NCBI GenBank assembly: GCA_028671895.1
Contig: CM053796.1
Span: 26,038,860 to 26,102,859, forward strand
DNA length: 64,000 nt
Source of the DNA: Oenanthe sinensis
Taxonomy: Eukaryota > Streptophyta > Magnoliopsida > Apiales > Apiaceae
Reading direction: 5' to 3'
This document shows positions 21,860 through 34,996 of the stretch, in pieces. Below the pieces are notes generated by a model. It did not search any database. It saw only the letters and a list, made by a program, of their open reading frames with translations, and had not been told where the DNA came from. The number at the start of each line of letters is the position of its first letter. Within the stretch, counting starts at the first letter, position 1. The position numbers and the translations under genes are program-made.

Positions 21860-21945
21860 GCTAACATACATTTTTACAAAGCCATTGTCTGAAGAAACAT
21901 TTACAAGATTGGTTTCTGAATTGGGAATGGTGACAAGTGGCTCAA
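21860..21945 (+). pseudogene. RNase H C-terminus of element A, beyond insertion B
   Basis: Resumes the polyprotein cut at 14455: after an inserted base the translation shows TKPLSEETFTRLVSELGM, the usual copia end motif. It proves that B inserted into an existing copy of A. Confidence 0.85.
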
Positions 21946-22512
21946 CTTCAAACATCAAGTAGCAGACATAAATCAGTGATTAAATTCATGGAAGTGTCTC
22001 AGACTTTGCAAACTCTAATAACTACAACTATCAGTGTTTATGGTAAACTCTGTCAGAGTATGTGGTAAACTCTATCAGAGAATACAGTAAACTCTGATCA
22101 TTTGAGAGTATAATCTCTGATCTCAGTCTACACGTCAAACTCTTTATTATTGTTATTTGTTTTTCAAATAAACATATAGTATTGATTATTTTATTGATGA
22201 CATCATAATTATTTTTGTGACATCATAATTATTAATCTCTGATGAAGTAATACAGATTGCGTGTGTCTGTCACGGGATAGAGCTTCATTTGTACATAGTT
22301 TTACATATATATGTTGTATCTTGAGAATTACACTTCATCATTAATCATCCTATCACATCATGCCACATGTCTCACTCAGAGTTAAAAGTTAATTGGGAGG
22401 GAAGTGTTAATTCAATTGGTATTCTACTCTGTATTACTATCTACATCTTTTCTCTCTATTTCTCTCTCATATTCTCAAAACCCTAAACTCATCTCTTCTT
22501 CATTCTGTATCA
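21946..22512 (+). promoter_or_regulatory. Pol-to-aORF spacer of element A
   Basis: Non-coding. It holds a cluster of AAACTCTG / CAGAGT motifs (22044-22130), the same oligomer repeated in the LTR of A. TACATATATATG at 22302-22313 could be a TATA element. A strongly pyrimidine-rich stretch with AAACCCTAAAC (22441-22505) leads directly into the ATG at 22513, resembling a plant promoter and 5' leader. Confidence 0.45.
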
Positions 22513-24038
22513 ATGGGTTCTAACAAAGGTATAATCTTTGGCGATTTTATGTTTACAACAACTAATTATACTGCTCTACTACACAAATCAGATGCACTTG
22601 AAGGGTTCCATGCCATTCAGGATTTTCTTAGTGAAAACAGCATTGTGTATGCTCTTCAAGAACCCAAAGATATTTCCGCTCAAACACTAACCAAGATTTT
22701 GTCGACTGCAATATTCAATGATGCTGGTGATGATGAGGAGCCCATTATCACATTCAACTGCAATGGCCGTCATTCAATAACTCCCGAGGTTATGCGTCAG
22801 GCTTTACGCCTTCCTGTAATGCCTTGATATGATGATCTAGTTGATGATTTCATTATCAGGGATTTCTTTAAAGATATTGGCTACATGGGTAGATGATCTA
22901 AACTGGGCAGTCTAACCAGGCCCATCTCCGTAAAGAATTGAGCTTCTTCTTTGACTACATCACTAGGTTGTTTACTGCTAAATGCACCAACTTTGATTTC
23001 ATCCCCCAAATCTCTCACAAAATTGGGTATTTTCTGACCCACAATCTCTCTTTTAATTTTCCTTGTGCATTGATTAGGCAGATAACAAATAAACTTATTG
23101 TTAAATAAGATATACATACTATTTATTATGTTAGATTTCTGCAATTAATTTTTAGTTATATGTTGCCTGATGTTGGTTTTGAGGATGATCAGGCTCTGCC
23201 TGTTTTTATAATGAATAAGAGATTATTTGCTGACTTGACAAGGAAAGATGCCAAGAAAGAAAATGAGGGCACATTACCTCAATTGTTTTATCATGTATGG
23301 GTCAGGCTTCTTCTGAATCAGAGAATGCCTACCATATATGGAGTGGATTTTCTTTCTGTGACTGAGAATCAAAGTTTATCCCAATCTGGTTCTAGCCCAA
23401 GTCACCCTCCAAACACTGATACAGTCCAAAGGCCAACCTCTGTTGTCTCCCAAAAGACTTTAGTTATAAAAAACACCTCTCAAGCACAGGGCTCAGGCCT
23501 CAAAAGGAAGGGCAAATCAGTGTAACAGTCTTCTCCCATAAAAAGGAAATTAATTGATGAGGCAACAGACTATGATGACAATGCTGAAGGCATGGTATTT
23601 TTTATCATGAAATCTGTCAAACCTGCCTCAAATGTTGCTTCTACTTTTTTCATGAAGCCATTTCATGTCAATCCAATATCAGAGCCTGTTAAGAAGAAGA
23701 TGAGATTGGTTAAAGGCAAAATCGCACAATATTTCTCTCCAATTGAAGCTCCAAACTCTGTTGCTGTTATAAAGTCTGACAATTCTACATCGCCTGACCA
23801 AATAAACAGTAATATCGGTAGAATTGAGGTAGATGGTGATGATGAAAATGCCAATCGAGAAGAAAATGATGAATTGGCTGAAATGGATGGAAATTCATGT
23901 CATATTAATCCTTTTACCAGTCCTGTAATCACCTTGGAGGGTACTTCAAATGAGGTACCAAGCAAAGATAAAAAGGGAATGGGGGCTGATAGTGAAATTA
24001 TTGATGAGAAATACTGGGATAAAATTGATGATGACAAT
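22513..24038 (+). pseudogene. Accessory ORF of element A, 5' half
   Basis: ATG 22513 opens GIIFGDFMFTTTNYTALL ... ITFNCNGRHSITPEVMRQAL, matching the N-terminal domain of B and E block by block. A TGA (22825), a frameshift near 22900 and a TAA near 23107 break it. The second half of the domain reads HLRKELSFFFDYITRLFTAK and VRFLQLIFSYMLPDVGF. 23160-23525 and 23592-24038 share a frame and move into the Ser/Pro/Asp-rich middle region. At 24038 it is cut by element C; the frame resumes after it at 31614. Confidence 0.72.
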
Positions 24039-25253
24039 TAAAAGGCATATGATAAAGTCTATTTGTAATTATTAGATGACAACTCAACTTAGATCAGAAA
24101 AGGAAGTAAATAACAAATATTATAACAGGAATCAAGTCTAAGAATGTCAACTAGACACGAAGAATCAGAATATCAAAAAAATTCTGACAAGACTGTTACT
24201 CTACACTGAAAGAAGTTCATTTATATGTTCAAGCATTGGTGTAAAATAAAAGAGTAGTATCTCAAGGAGTTCAGAAGATATAGAAGTTTTTAAGTGCCTA
24301 CTGCAGAAAGATTCCAGAAGAAGAAAATTATAGAGGAAAACCAGAAGAAGACATGACATGATAAGATATAAAGACCACTACAACAGAAATGAGAATCAAC
24401 ATTGTAGTTAGTCATCCGTGAACCAGACCAGTGCACGGGGTGTCAACAATGTCAGCGAAGATTCATCATCAAAAAGTTCAAGTGATTAGAAAGGTTATTG
24501 TTGAAGAATAGAAGAGTTTGAACTACATCAACAATGGTCTTACTGTCAAGACTTTAATATAATTCTTTATTAATTAATTAAATTAATTAGTTAATTTAGT
24601 TAGTAAATTAATTCACATAAAATTAATTTATTTCTTAAATTAATTAAAGGATTAATTAATTTAGAATTATTTTAGAATGAAGAAGACAGAAACTAGAAGC
24701 TCAAAGGGATAAATGTTTGTTTTGAATGCACTGTACAAGAATCAGAACCAAGATTGAATATTTGACTTGTTACATGCAGTGGTGAAAAGAAGTATTGTCT
24801 AGTTTAAAGATTCAGATTATTTCAGTAATAGAAGTACTTTTAATTGCAACTGTAGATACAACTAAACAGGCCTGACTTCAAGACAAGACAGAAAAAAATT
24901 GACACGGAAAAAATGCAGAGTCATATATTCTTAAAAGTGGAACCTCGGTTGGAATTGATTTATCATTTCCAAGTCAAAAGGAGTTTGGTTCCAGACATTC
25001 AGAAGACCGCAGTTTAGAGCATAAGGATTTATTTTTATTACTAATTTATTTATTTATTTAGTTAACTATATTTATAAATATCTAAATAATATTAGATATT
25101 TATTTTTATAATTTCTGAATTAAATTTATTATTTATTAATCAAAGATTATAAGTTGTGTGGGTCTAAAAGTATTTCTACGAAGCCTATCCATAATAAGAC
25201 GAAATAGGGCCCTGGATTTTAAATTAGAAAATGTCTTACCAAAGCTTGCTTTC
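24039..25253 (+). repeat. 5' LTR of element C, truncated
   Basis: Parallel to the first ~1.2 kb of 29777-31608 (CAACTCAACT..., CATCCGTGAACCAGACCAGTG, the ATTAATTAATT block, TTTCTACGAAGCCTATCCAT). It ends at the first GTCTTACC unit; the last ~600 bp are missing. Its first bases read TAAAAGG instead of TGAAAGG. Confidence 0.88.
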
Positions 25254-26460
25254 AGAGACTAGATGTTTATTGGCATTGTTATTAGGGACAAAGCCAAACT
25301 GGTTGCTACAGGTTACTATCAAGTAGAAGGTATCGATGCTGATGGAAACAGAATCTTTGGGACTTTCAAGATCTAGCTACAAGCACCAATGACCAGACGT
25401 GATCCAATTAGGGCTGAACAAGTTGATGTTCTGACTGTAGGATGATCCTAACACCTGCTACACATTCAAACATAAATATCTATCAGATGAATGTAAACCA
25501 GTGCACTCCTGAATGGTGAGTTAAAAGTTGAAGTTGATGTATAACATTTCCTGGACTTTGAAGTTACATATCCATTGGAATTTGTATATCATTCTCTTCA
25601 CAAGCTCTCCACGATAGAGGTAAAAATCAAGCAATCATCATGGACATTGTATGACACTTTAACTGCTAATTACTTGAAAATGATTTTATATTAGAGTCGT
25701 TATACACATATCTCTCTAGAATACAAGGCACACACATAATGTAATATTAGTGCGAGTATACCATGATTATATTATATATGGGTCTACTAACGTAAATTTG
25801 ACAAGAGATTTTTGCTAAGTTGACCCATAGTAGGTACAAGATGACATTGTTGGAAGAGTTGCGATTCTTTTTAGATTATAAGTAATTCAAAAGAATGATG
25901 GAAATTAAAGTAAGTTAAGGATCTTTTGAAAATATGAAATCTGGAAGATTTTAGACCTGCCAAGACTTCTTGCCAATATACCACTAAGCTTGATCAGGGA
26001 AAATCAGGTATTTAATTGAAGTGACAAGCAATAGAGGTATGATTAGCTCATTACTTATTCAAGTGCATAAAGACCACATATTTTATTCTCAATATGCCTA
26101 TATGCAAGTTTCCAAATTGATACTAGAGAATCTAATCTTATAGCTAAGATATGATTTATTAGATATCTTAAGGGATTACCAACTCTAAGAATCAGGTACC
26201 CTAAAGATACTAGGTTTAACCTAATTGGCTATATAGATATAGATAAAGCAAATTATAAGAAAGACATGGAAGTAATTCCTAGAAGTTGTCAACTCCAACA
26301 ACTTTGCTGGATAATCTCTACACCACTCACGGAACAAGCGCATGGACACCAGGTATCATTTCTTTCGAGAGTAGTCCTTGGTAAAATAACTTAAAGATCT
26401 TTGCTAAACAACTTCATGAATTCATTTTATCTAAATTGGTTAGTGAATTATGGATATTAT
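25254..26460 (+). pseudogene. Decayed RT/RNase H of element C
   Basis: Recognisable only in pieces: RDKAKLVATGYYQVEGIDADG (25280-25345), a block like QMNVKSAFLNGEL (about 25485-25545), RGMISSLL (26033), then frame-shifted RYLKGLPTLRIRYPKDT and RFNLIGYIDIDKANYKKDME (26165-26280). The order is that of copia RT then RNase H. No continuous ORF. Confidence 0.75.
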
Positions 26461-29400
26461 TTATGTGCATATTTGTTGGAAATCCCATCTGCAAGGAATT
26501 CTTAAATGAGTTCACAAGTATTAAATCATCCATATTTAAAGGACTCGTAAATTTATTTTAAATCCAGTACCTCGTGCTTATTGCTACTAGTTTAATTATC
26601 TTGCGTACAATGTTATATACATATGTGATAGTTAAATTATCCAGCATAAGTTAGCATCATAATTATTTGTATGTTAGATATTTTTAAATGTTTTGTTACA
26701 AATAATTATGACACTTTTGGTATTAGTGATGTTATTTAGAATTTCTATTCTAAGAAATTAATGTTTATTTTAAAAATCACTAATACTGGGAGGCGAAGTA
26801 TTTTCTAAGTTATGTGTATAAAATTGTCAATATTTTATATACTTAGAAATATTTCCAAAATCCGTTTTTACTTTGAGGTGTCAACCATTTGTAAAATTAT
26901 TTATTTTCAAACACTTGTTTCAATATATGTTTCACATTGATTCAATGTACCTAAACATTGGTTGTTGCTTTGAAGGCCTTGTACTTTATTGCTAAGAATG
27001 CATCCACCCCTATTGTCATGAATTTCCTATTTTAAGTCAGGGATAATATCATGTGGAAGAAAATGATGAAGATCATAATTGCATTATGAGTCAGAAAATC
27101 ATTATCCTCTATCTGATAAGGATGGTTTGAAAAACTGTTTTCAAATCGCACAGTACTAAGGTTTAATGGAAAAGAGTTATTTTATCGAGATATAATTTGG
27201 TAAGAGAGTTGAATTTCTTCTTTGGTATAAATTTTCGCGTTTTATTATGGGAAGTTTTCCTTATAAGAAATTCATAAGGGATAGAAACTTTTTTCTCTGA
27301 TACAAATTTCCCGCATTTTATTATGGGATATGTATCTTAAAGAAAATTTTGTATCATGCTCTTAAATGATAAATCTTTAGTTCTAACAAAACTCTTTTAT
27401 TGAAAGTGATTTAATGCAATATATTATCATTCCTTATTATATTTTTCCTTCTCTTTGGGATTAAAAATATGTTTTGGAATGTTAAGGTGATTATCTTTTT
27501 ATCTTAATTGATTCTATCCAGTTAGCCTAAAGTGATTTTAGAAGATGGCCAAGAGGTTGGAAACTCATCAATCTCTTACCCAGACCATAGTACCAAACAC
27601 CAATTCATCCACTTCCATATATGAACCCCTGGAGATATAAGGAACTCATGTAAGATAAAGGTTGATAAGGGAGAAACTGCACTTGATGTAGCAAATAAGG
27701 ATGATGTTAAGAGTGCACTCACAACTTTACCTTCAGAGAAGAAAAGTAATATGTAACTGAGATAACTGTAAGCTCATCTGCATCTTCTCAAAAGGATGAA
27801 GAGTTGAAAAGGCAATAAAACTATCTCTAAAATCATTCTCTCTACAAGATGAGTCCATTGAAATTAGCTCGTCAGCCAGAGCACCTTATAATGAGTCAAG
27901 CACACCATTGACACTCACGTTGATGGTAAGCCTAAATAGATAAATTCTAGGAACACATTGCAAGGCCTGCACAGTAAGAGGTACAAGGTACATTTCCAAC
28001 TTCTTTATTTACCATTTGTTATGGTAGATGAACTTGTTGCAAATGTAAAAATGCAACTGCCTTCAAGGGAATACGAGAGAAATTTGGATTTTCAACTGCC
28101 ATACATTACATAATCAAACATATCATCCCTCCAAGGTGGAAAATACCTGGCTCTCAGAAGGGAGATCCCATGTATAGATTAATCTAAGGATGAGAGGCAA
28201 CTTCTTGGTAATAGTTCTTCAGATGAACTAAGAAGGGTATTTAAAACAACATACCTTCACAGGCGTCAGGAGGAAACTTGGATCAATTGCTACATTATAG
28301 ATCATTGTCTCCCTCCCCAGATGGAACATATGTGGATTCCAAACCGAACAGATCATCTTAGATGATCAACAACTCATTGAATCTATTCCTAAAGTAATTT
28401 AGTTATTAAAATCAAATATTTTGATAGATTCGATTGAGGACGGGGATTTACGAAACCTCATTGCACCAGTAGTGACCTCTCTTGAAGGGGAATATGGTGA
28501 TCTTTCTTACAGGTACAAAAGACTATGCCATCAGTACTGAGAAAAATAATGTGGCGAGAAAAGAGTGAAACACAAGTGAGAAAGAGTGAAAATATATATT
28601 CTACGAGTGAAACACTTTGAGAGTATATGAGTGAAACACTTGTCAAATACACAAAGGAAAATCACACACTAGCACAAATACCGAATCCCATTCCCAATTC
28701 CCTGTTACGTATTTCTAATAATTAAATTCAAGGGGAGATATAAGGAATCTGGCTACATTGGTGATTTGGAAGACAATTGAATGCCTAAGTTAAATTTAGT
28801 AATATGCAATAGAATTATAGGCATGTCACCCAGGATACCTGACTTTGATACTTGGTTATCTAGTCAGAAGTTATTACTTCTTTGTATTCTAACAATTGAT
28901 ATTCTATCAATTGGTATCTAAACATTAAGAAACCTACTTCTGAAACACAAGAAATGTTACTCAACTAAGGGGGATGAAATTTCTTCTGTAGAGGATTACT
29001 CAACTAAGGGGGAGAATTATTGAACAAGAAAAGGGGGTATATAACAATATGCTTGGATTGGATAGAATTAGTGATTATTTATTAATTCTTCTATTCCATT
29101 TGATTTTAGAAAATTATTGTATATAAGATAAACCTGATTTTCTAAAATACATAACATGTCATAGTTTACATTTTTTTATATATGCGATTGTTTAATGCTG
29201 AATGTATGCCATGTCTGTTGTTACCTCTATTAAAATGGTTGAACAAGAAAAGTATTGAATGAATTCACCTTGGGACAGAAGTTGGAGAAACAGAGGAGAA
29301 GTGGTAACAAGAGAACAAGTCTTCATCCCTACCATCCTAAGGGGGAGTAGTGATGAGTCTGAGAAATGAAGATAATACTACTTGTATAATATGTTCAGTG

Positions 29401-29776
29401 CTAGAGGAAAAAACATCTTTCATTTCAGTTACTCAAGAAATCTAGAAATGTAGAATCTGAACCAAAGAAACCAACCACTGAAAATATACCAATGACACCC
29501 ATACACAAAAGTTCAACTCTAGAAGAAGGTGAAGTTGATACTTCTAAAGCTGAAAAATGTTGATAAGTCAAGATAGAACTTGATTAAATATGTTCAGTCT
29601 AGAGGAACATCTATTTTATATTTATCTTTCATGTTTGAATCTGGAAATATTTTAAATATAATTCCAGAGCTTTTTATTATTTACAGTTTTCAATGTTTTA
29701 TTATTTTCTTATTTGTTAGTTGAGTTATCCTCTAGGAATTTGTGTGTTAAATATTTAATAACAAATAAGGGGAGAT
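26461..29776 (+). other. Element C 3' internal region, no ORF recognised
   Basis: 3.3 kb with no long ORF. By position it should hold a pol-to-LTR spacer and perhaps a decayed accessory ORF, but I cannot recognise one. Polypurine-like AAGGGGGA/AAGGGGGAG tracts recur at about 28968, 29017, 29033 and 29340, and the functional-looking AATAAGGGGAGAT lies at 29764-29776, directly before the 3' LTR. Repeated polypurine tracts are a reported Sirevirus trait. Confidence 0.55.
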
Positions 29777-31608
29777 TGAAAGGCATGTGATAATGCCTAT
29801 TTGTAATTATTATATGATAACTCAACTCAGATCGGAAAGGGAAGTAAATAATAAATATGATAACATGAATCTAGTCGAAGAATGTCAACTAGACAAGAAG
29901 AATCAGAATATCAGAAGAATTCTGACAAGACTGCTACTCTACACTAGAAGAAGTTCATTTATATGTTCAAGCATCAGTGTAAAATAAAAGAGTAGTATCT
30001 CAAGGAGTTCGGAAGATATAGAAGGTTTTAAGTACCTACTACAGAAAGATTCCAGAAGAAGAAAATTTTAGAAGAAATACATAAGAAGACATGACAAGAC
30101 AAGACATAATGACCACTACAACAGAAATGAGAATCAACATTGTAGTTAGTCATCCGTGAACCAGACCAGTGCATAGGGTGTCAACAATGTCAGTGAAGAT
30201 TCGTTATCAAAAAAGTTCAACTGATTAGAAATGTTATTGTTGAAGAATAGAAGAGTTTGATCTGCATCAACAATGGTCTTACAGTCAAGACTTTAATTTA
30301 ATTCTCTATTAATTAATTAAATTAATTAGTTAATTTAATTAGTAAATTAATTCATTTAAAATTAATTTACTTCTTAAATTAATTAAAGGATTAATTAATT
30401 TAGAAAGAAGAAGACAGAAACTGGAAGCTCAAAGGGATACAGGTTTGTTTGGAATGCAGTGTACAAGAGTCAGAATCCAAGATTGAATATTTGACTGGGT
30501 ACATGCAGTGGTGAAAAGAAGTATTGTCTAGTTTAAAGATTCAGATTATTTCCGTAATAGAGGTACTTCTAATTGAAACTGTAGATACAACTAAACAGGC
30601 CTGGCGATACGGACTTGAAGACAAGACGGAAAAAGAATTGACACAGAAGAAATGCAGAGTCAAATATTCGTAAAAGTAGAATGCCGATTGGAATTGATTT
30701 ATCATTTCCAAGTCAAGAGGTGTTTAGTTCCAGATATTCAGAATACCATAACTTAGAGCGTAATGAATTATTTTTATTAATAAATATTTTATTTATTTAG
30801 TAGATTATATTTATAAATATCTAAATAATATTAGATATTTATTTTTATAATTTCTGAATTAAATTTATTATTTATTAATCAAATATTATAAGTTGTGCGG
30901 GTCTAAAAGTATTTCTACGAAGCCTATCCATAGTAAGACAAAATAGGCCCATGGATTTCAAATTAGAAAATGTCTTACCGAAGCTTGCTTTTAAATGTCT
31001 TACCGAACCTTGCTTTCAAAAGTCTTACCGAGAGCTAATCAATAAAAGTCTTACCGAATTATTTCTTTAAGACTTTTCAAAAGTCTTATCGAAAATTCAA
31101 ATAAAAAAAGTCTTGTTGGGCCTTAAAAAAAAGTCTTACCGATTTTTTAAGTCTTACCGAATTTTAAAAGTATTGCCCAGCTTATTTAAAAAGTCTTGAA
31201 GGCTAAATTATAAAGTCTTTATGATTTTTTAATAAGTTTTATTCAAATGTCTTGTTAGATTCCACCTCTATAAATATGAGTCAATTGGCTTCATTTTAGA
31301 GAGTTAGAAAACATTCAAATTCAGTAATTTGTCTGCAAAGTTATATTCACAGACTTTCTGTGCTGGTTTGAATTCTTAATTCCTTAAGTAGAACAATTCA
31401 TGTCAAATTTGTTAAAAGGAATTAAGAAATATTCTACGAGATGTTGTAACACCCTTTCAAGTTTAATATATGTATTTAACTTGAATCTTGTTTAAATAAT
31501 TTTAATTATTCTTGAAAATTAAAATATTATTTTAAATTAAAATAATCCGCGAGAAAATCTTAAAATTGTATTCAACCCCCCTTCTACAATCGTATATAGG
31601 GACCAACA
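29777..31608 (+). repeat. 3' LTR of element C
   Basis: 1,832 bp, TGAAAGGCATGTG...GGGACCAACA. 30970-31260 is an array of about eight (A)AGTCTTACCGA units, the family motif of this LTR. Near its end is GTATTCAACCCCCCTTCTAC (31568-31587), shared with the LTR ends of A, B, D and E. TSD ACAAT follows. Confidence 0.9.
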
Positions 31609-31613
31609 ACAAT

Positions 31614-34600
31614 CCTAGTATTCAAGCTGATCTAGCATTTTCTCCTGTTCCAGTAATAATCTCTGATTCTCCTGTCAAGTCTCCTCAACCTATAATTAAA
31701 GAAATCTCCTATGAAAGAGCAAGGGATTTAGCTGAAGAAATAAAGAAACAAACGGCTGCTCAAAAATCTCAACAGACTCCAAACTCTGAAACTACCAAGC
31801 TCTTCCCAAGAAGGAAAAAGAAGAAGGTTTCTTTTAGCCTAGACACACAAGAACCTACTTCTCAATGTGAAGTAGCAGTCACTGACAGGCAAGACACACA
31901 AGAACCTGTTGATCAAAGTTCAACAGAAGCCACAATTCCAACAGATGAAGCCAATTTGGATAAAGGGTACAACCCACAAGAACCTTCAACTTAGAGTTGA
32001 AGAAGTTGTTAAGGCCCTAGCCACACAAGAACCATCCAATCAAAGTTTGGATGCAGTCACTCAAACTGAAGATCCTGTTGTTGCTGATGCTAAAGGCCAA
32101 ACTCTGGCAAAGTCTAGCACACAAAAACCTTCACCTCAAAGTGGTGAAGCAGTTACTGAACAGACTCTGGTCACAAAAGAACCAATCACTTATTTTGTGA
32201 TTGTAGACCAACCTAAAGACCTGCACATAAATTCAGATTCAAATGCTGCAAACTCTGATGCTCAACCCTTGGTAATCTCTGATACTATATTGGTCCAACC
32301 GATTTCTACAAAGCCAATGGACATTCCATCTGACTCTACAAGTACTCAAAGTATAAACTCTAACTTTTCTTCAGAATTTACATACTCTGATAGTATAAGT
32401 TCAGACTTTATATTTCCCTCTTTTATTGCTGGGACGACCATGGTTAGTCCTAAAAGGGTACCTCTTTTTCATGTGACCAAATACCTCTCTTCTTAACCAC
32501 CTCTTATTTCTATAGGTCACATTGATCTGAGCCTTTCTTGTGAGAATGAGGTAAAATGTGTGGAAAAGAGAATTAATATAGAGAGGCACACACTAGTTCT
32601 GGCAAAATGAGAGTTAGATATGAGACATAAGTTAGTTACTTCTAGTTACCAAACTCTGACTCTTAAAAGTCGTGGGATGTGTGATGTGAGAAGTAATAAG
32701 ATTAATTTAAAAGAAAAGAGTGTCTTAGGTTGTTCTGTTCTTTTTGCAGGTGCTCATAGTATACAAGACACATGCTCTGCTGATCAACCTGTTCTTAAAG
32801 TCATAAACTCTGATGCACCTAGTCCACGTGATGCAGTAAATGATAAGCATGAAGATTTTAATGAACCTCTTTCTCCAATTTTTAAAGATGAGACAACTGT
32901 TAATTTATCAATTCCTTATACTATTAGATATAGCTCCAAGAAATGACCTTATGATGCTCACGATGCTCTTCAGAGATTGAAGATGAAGTATCCAGACTAT
33001 CGTATTGTAACTGAGCTTAATGAGGATATTGAAAATGCTCTAGATCATGAAGGTGTTCCCGGATTTAGTAAGACCTCAGGTCACTCAAATGAACAGTATG
33101 TTGCATTTGACAAGTAAAAAATATGGGATTCTGCTTGGGACACTTCTCAGGAGAAAGTACACTGGTCTCAAGCTCATACTTTGGTTAAACAGGCTTACTC
33201 TGAATCTAGCTCTATTGATATGCAGAATGTGATTAAAACTTATAATATTCTTATTAAAGCCCTGCATACTGAAATGTCAACTATGCAACAAGATGTTATC
33301 AAGCAGGGGGCTGCTATTCATAGTGAGGTGTCCCTGACCAAGAACAATTTGGATAAAAAATTCACTACTCTTGCTACACAAAAGTCTAACTTGGAGACTA
33401 AAGTTGAGAATCTTTCATATGATGGTTCTTCTATGAAAACCATGTTGCATACAATTACAGATTTACTAACTATTTCTTCTGATGTAAGAAAGGGTGAGAA
33501 AGTAGCTAAATATAAATGAAAAGTGGATTCTATTTTAAACTCTGACAAACCGGAAGGTGATGGTGATAGTAGTGGTTTATATGATAAAAGCCAAGGGAGT
33601 CATAGGTTGGAAATAGTATACAGAGTCAAACTCTGACAGATCAAACTCTGATTCCCTCAGGATCTGGAAAAGTTCAAGAAAATCAGCAAACTCTAACTGA
33701 TATAAAAGTTGTAGCTCGATTGGAGCAATTCAATAGAGATGAAGAGTTTGCAAGGCAGTTGGCTGAAAAAGAAAAGCCAGAGGATACTGACAAGAATAAA
33801 AAAGTGGCACTAAAATTACATGAAGAAGACAATCCAGGTTATGATCCAATTACTGCTGAGTAGGAAATTAAGAGGATGATTGATGGTACTGACAATGTTC
33901 AAGTATAGTCAAAGAAAAAGGGAAAAAAGTTCCAAAGAAAACTCTTGTTCCAAAGAAAACTCAGATTGAAAGAAAATATGCTGCATCTGCACCTATCAAA
34001 CCTCAATAAACATCTAAGCCTGTTACAAGGTCTAACATAGGGATACGTGCAGATATTGAAAAGACTCAATCATCACAATCATCTCAAACAGTTTAACAGA
34101 AAGCTCCACCAAAAACAAAGTCTCCACTCACCATGCATGGAACTACATTCCTTCCAGGAGGAACTAGTTTTGAAGATGAGAAAGAAAAACAACAATCTAT
34201 GTGTAGAAAGAAGAATCATAATCTTATATGGACAAATGTTGAGGCTCTAACTCTTAGTGCAAGACTTGGAAGAGACAAAAGGGGAATTGGTGATCCAAAG
34301 GCCAAGGTCTACATAGGAGAATCAAATGCTTTCAGAGATCCTCATTCTTTGAAGGACAAACCTGAAGAGGAGTTATCATAGGATCATTTGGACAAGCTGA
34401 TTGATGTTCATCTTGTGAAAGACACTTTTGATGGTGCTGTACTTAAGGAGAAGCTGTTTTACTTTCTAGAGAATGGAAGAGTGATGAAATTATCTGAAGA
34501 AGATTTAGCTCACAAGTCATCAAAAAAACTGGAATATGTTCTTTATTTGTTAAATGGAGAAGATGACACTACTGCAAGGTGGATGAAAATTCTGGAAGGG

Positions 34601-34966
34601 GTAATAGCATTGGCAAGAAATAATGTGAAGCTGATAAAGTTAAAATCTGAGAAGTACAAGCCTAGATATATGCTGGAGGATGACACTGAGAAGGAATTGA
34701 GCAAGGGAGATGCCAAGATAAAAATGGTATTGGAAACTCCAATGTTGATGCTCAATCCAGATGGACAAAAAATCTGCAGTATTCCTTTAGATGAAATTAT
34801 GCAAATAACATCATTTTATAACTTGAGAGCTTCAATTTTTCAAATTGATGATTTTAGTGATCAGATGAAGGAAGTAAAATCTAAACAGGTGGAACTGTTG
34901 AAGACATCTGAGAAGAAATTATTGGATGAATTTCTAGCTGGAGACTTTTCCTACAGAAGAGTATAA
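31614..34966 (+). pseudogene. Accessory ORF of element A, 3' half
   Basis: Continues the reading cut at 24038. 31614-31994 is Ser/Thr/Gln-rich with a basic cluster FPRRKKKKVSF. After a frameshift near 31990 one frame runs 31909-33519 with several stops, ending in a predicted coiled coil (33200-33500) and the RKGEKV motif, the counterpart of KKGEKRGE in B and PPKGEKED in E. 34388-34966 encodes a helical C-terminal domain (KLIDVHLVKDTF ... KLEYVLYLLNGEDDTTARWM ... LNPDGQKICSIPLDEI ... EVKSKQVELLKTSEKKL). Function unknown. Confidence 0.68.
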
Positions 34967-34996
34967 GAATGTAGTTTGGATAAATTCTGATACATT

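Larger units (their letters stand above)
24039..31608 (+). mobile_element. Element C: internally deleted copia element with 1.8-kb LTRs
   Basis: Inserted in the accessory ORF of A with a perfect target duplication ACAAT (24034-24038 and 31609-31613). The 3' LTR is complete (29777-31608). The 5' LTR is truncated at about 25253 and joined directly to decayed RT sequence, so primer site, gag, protease and integrase are missing. LTR ends TGAAAGG...CCAACA and the start GGCAT(A/G)TG resemble element E's LTR, suggesting a related family. Confidence 0.88.

Noticed and set aside
31909..33519. Separate host gene between element C and D2
   Set aside because: It continues the accessory ORF of element A in order and composition (coiled coil then KGEK), not an independent gene.
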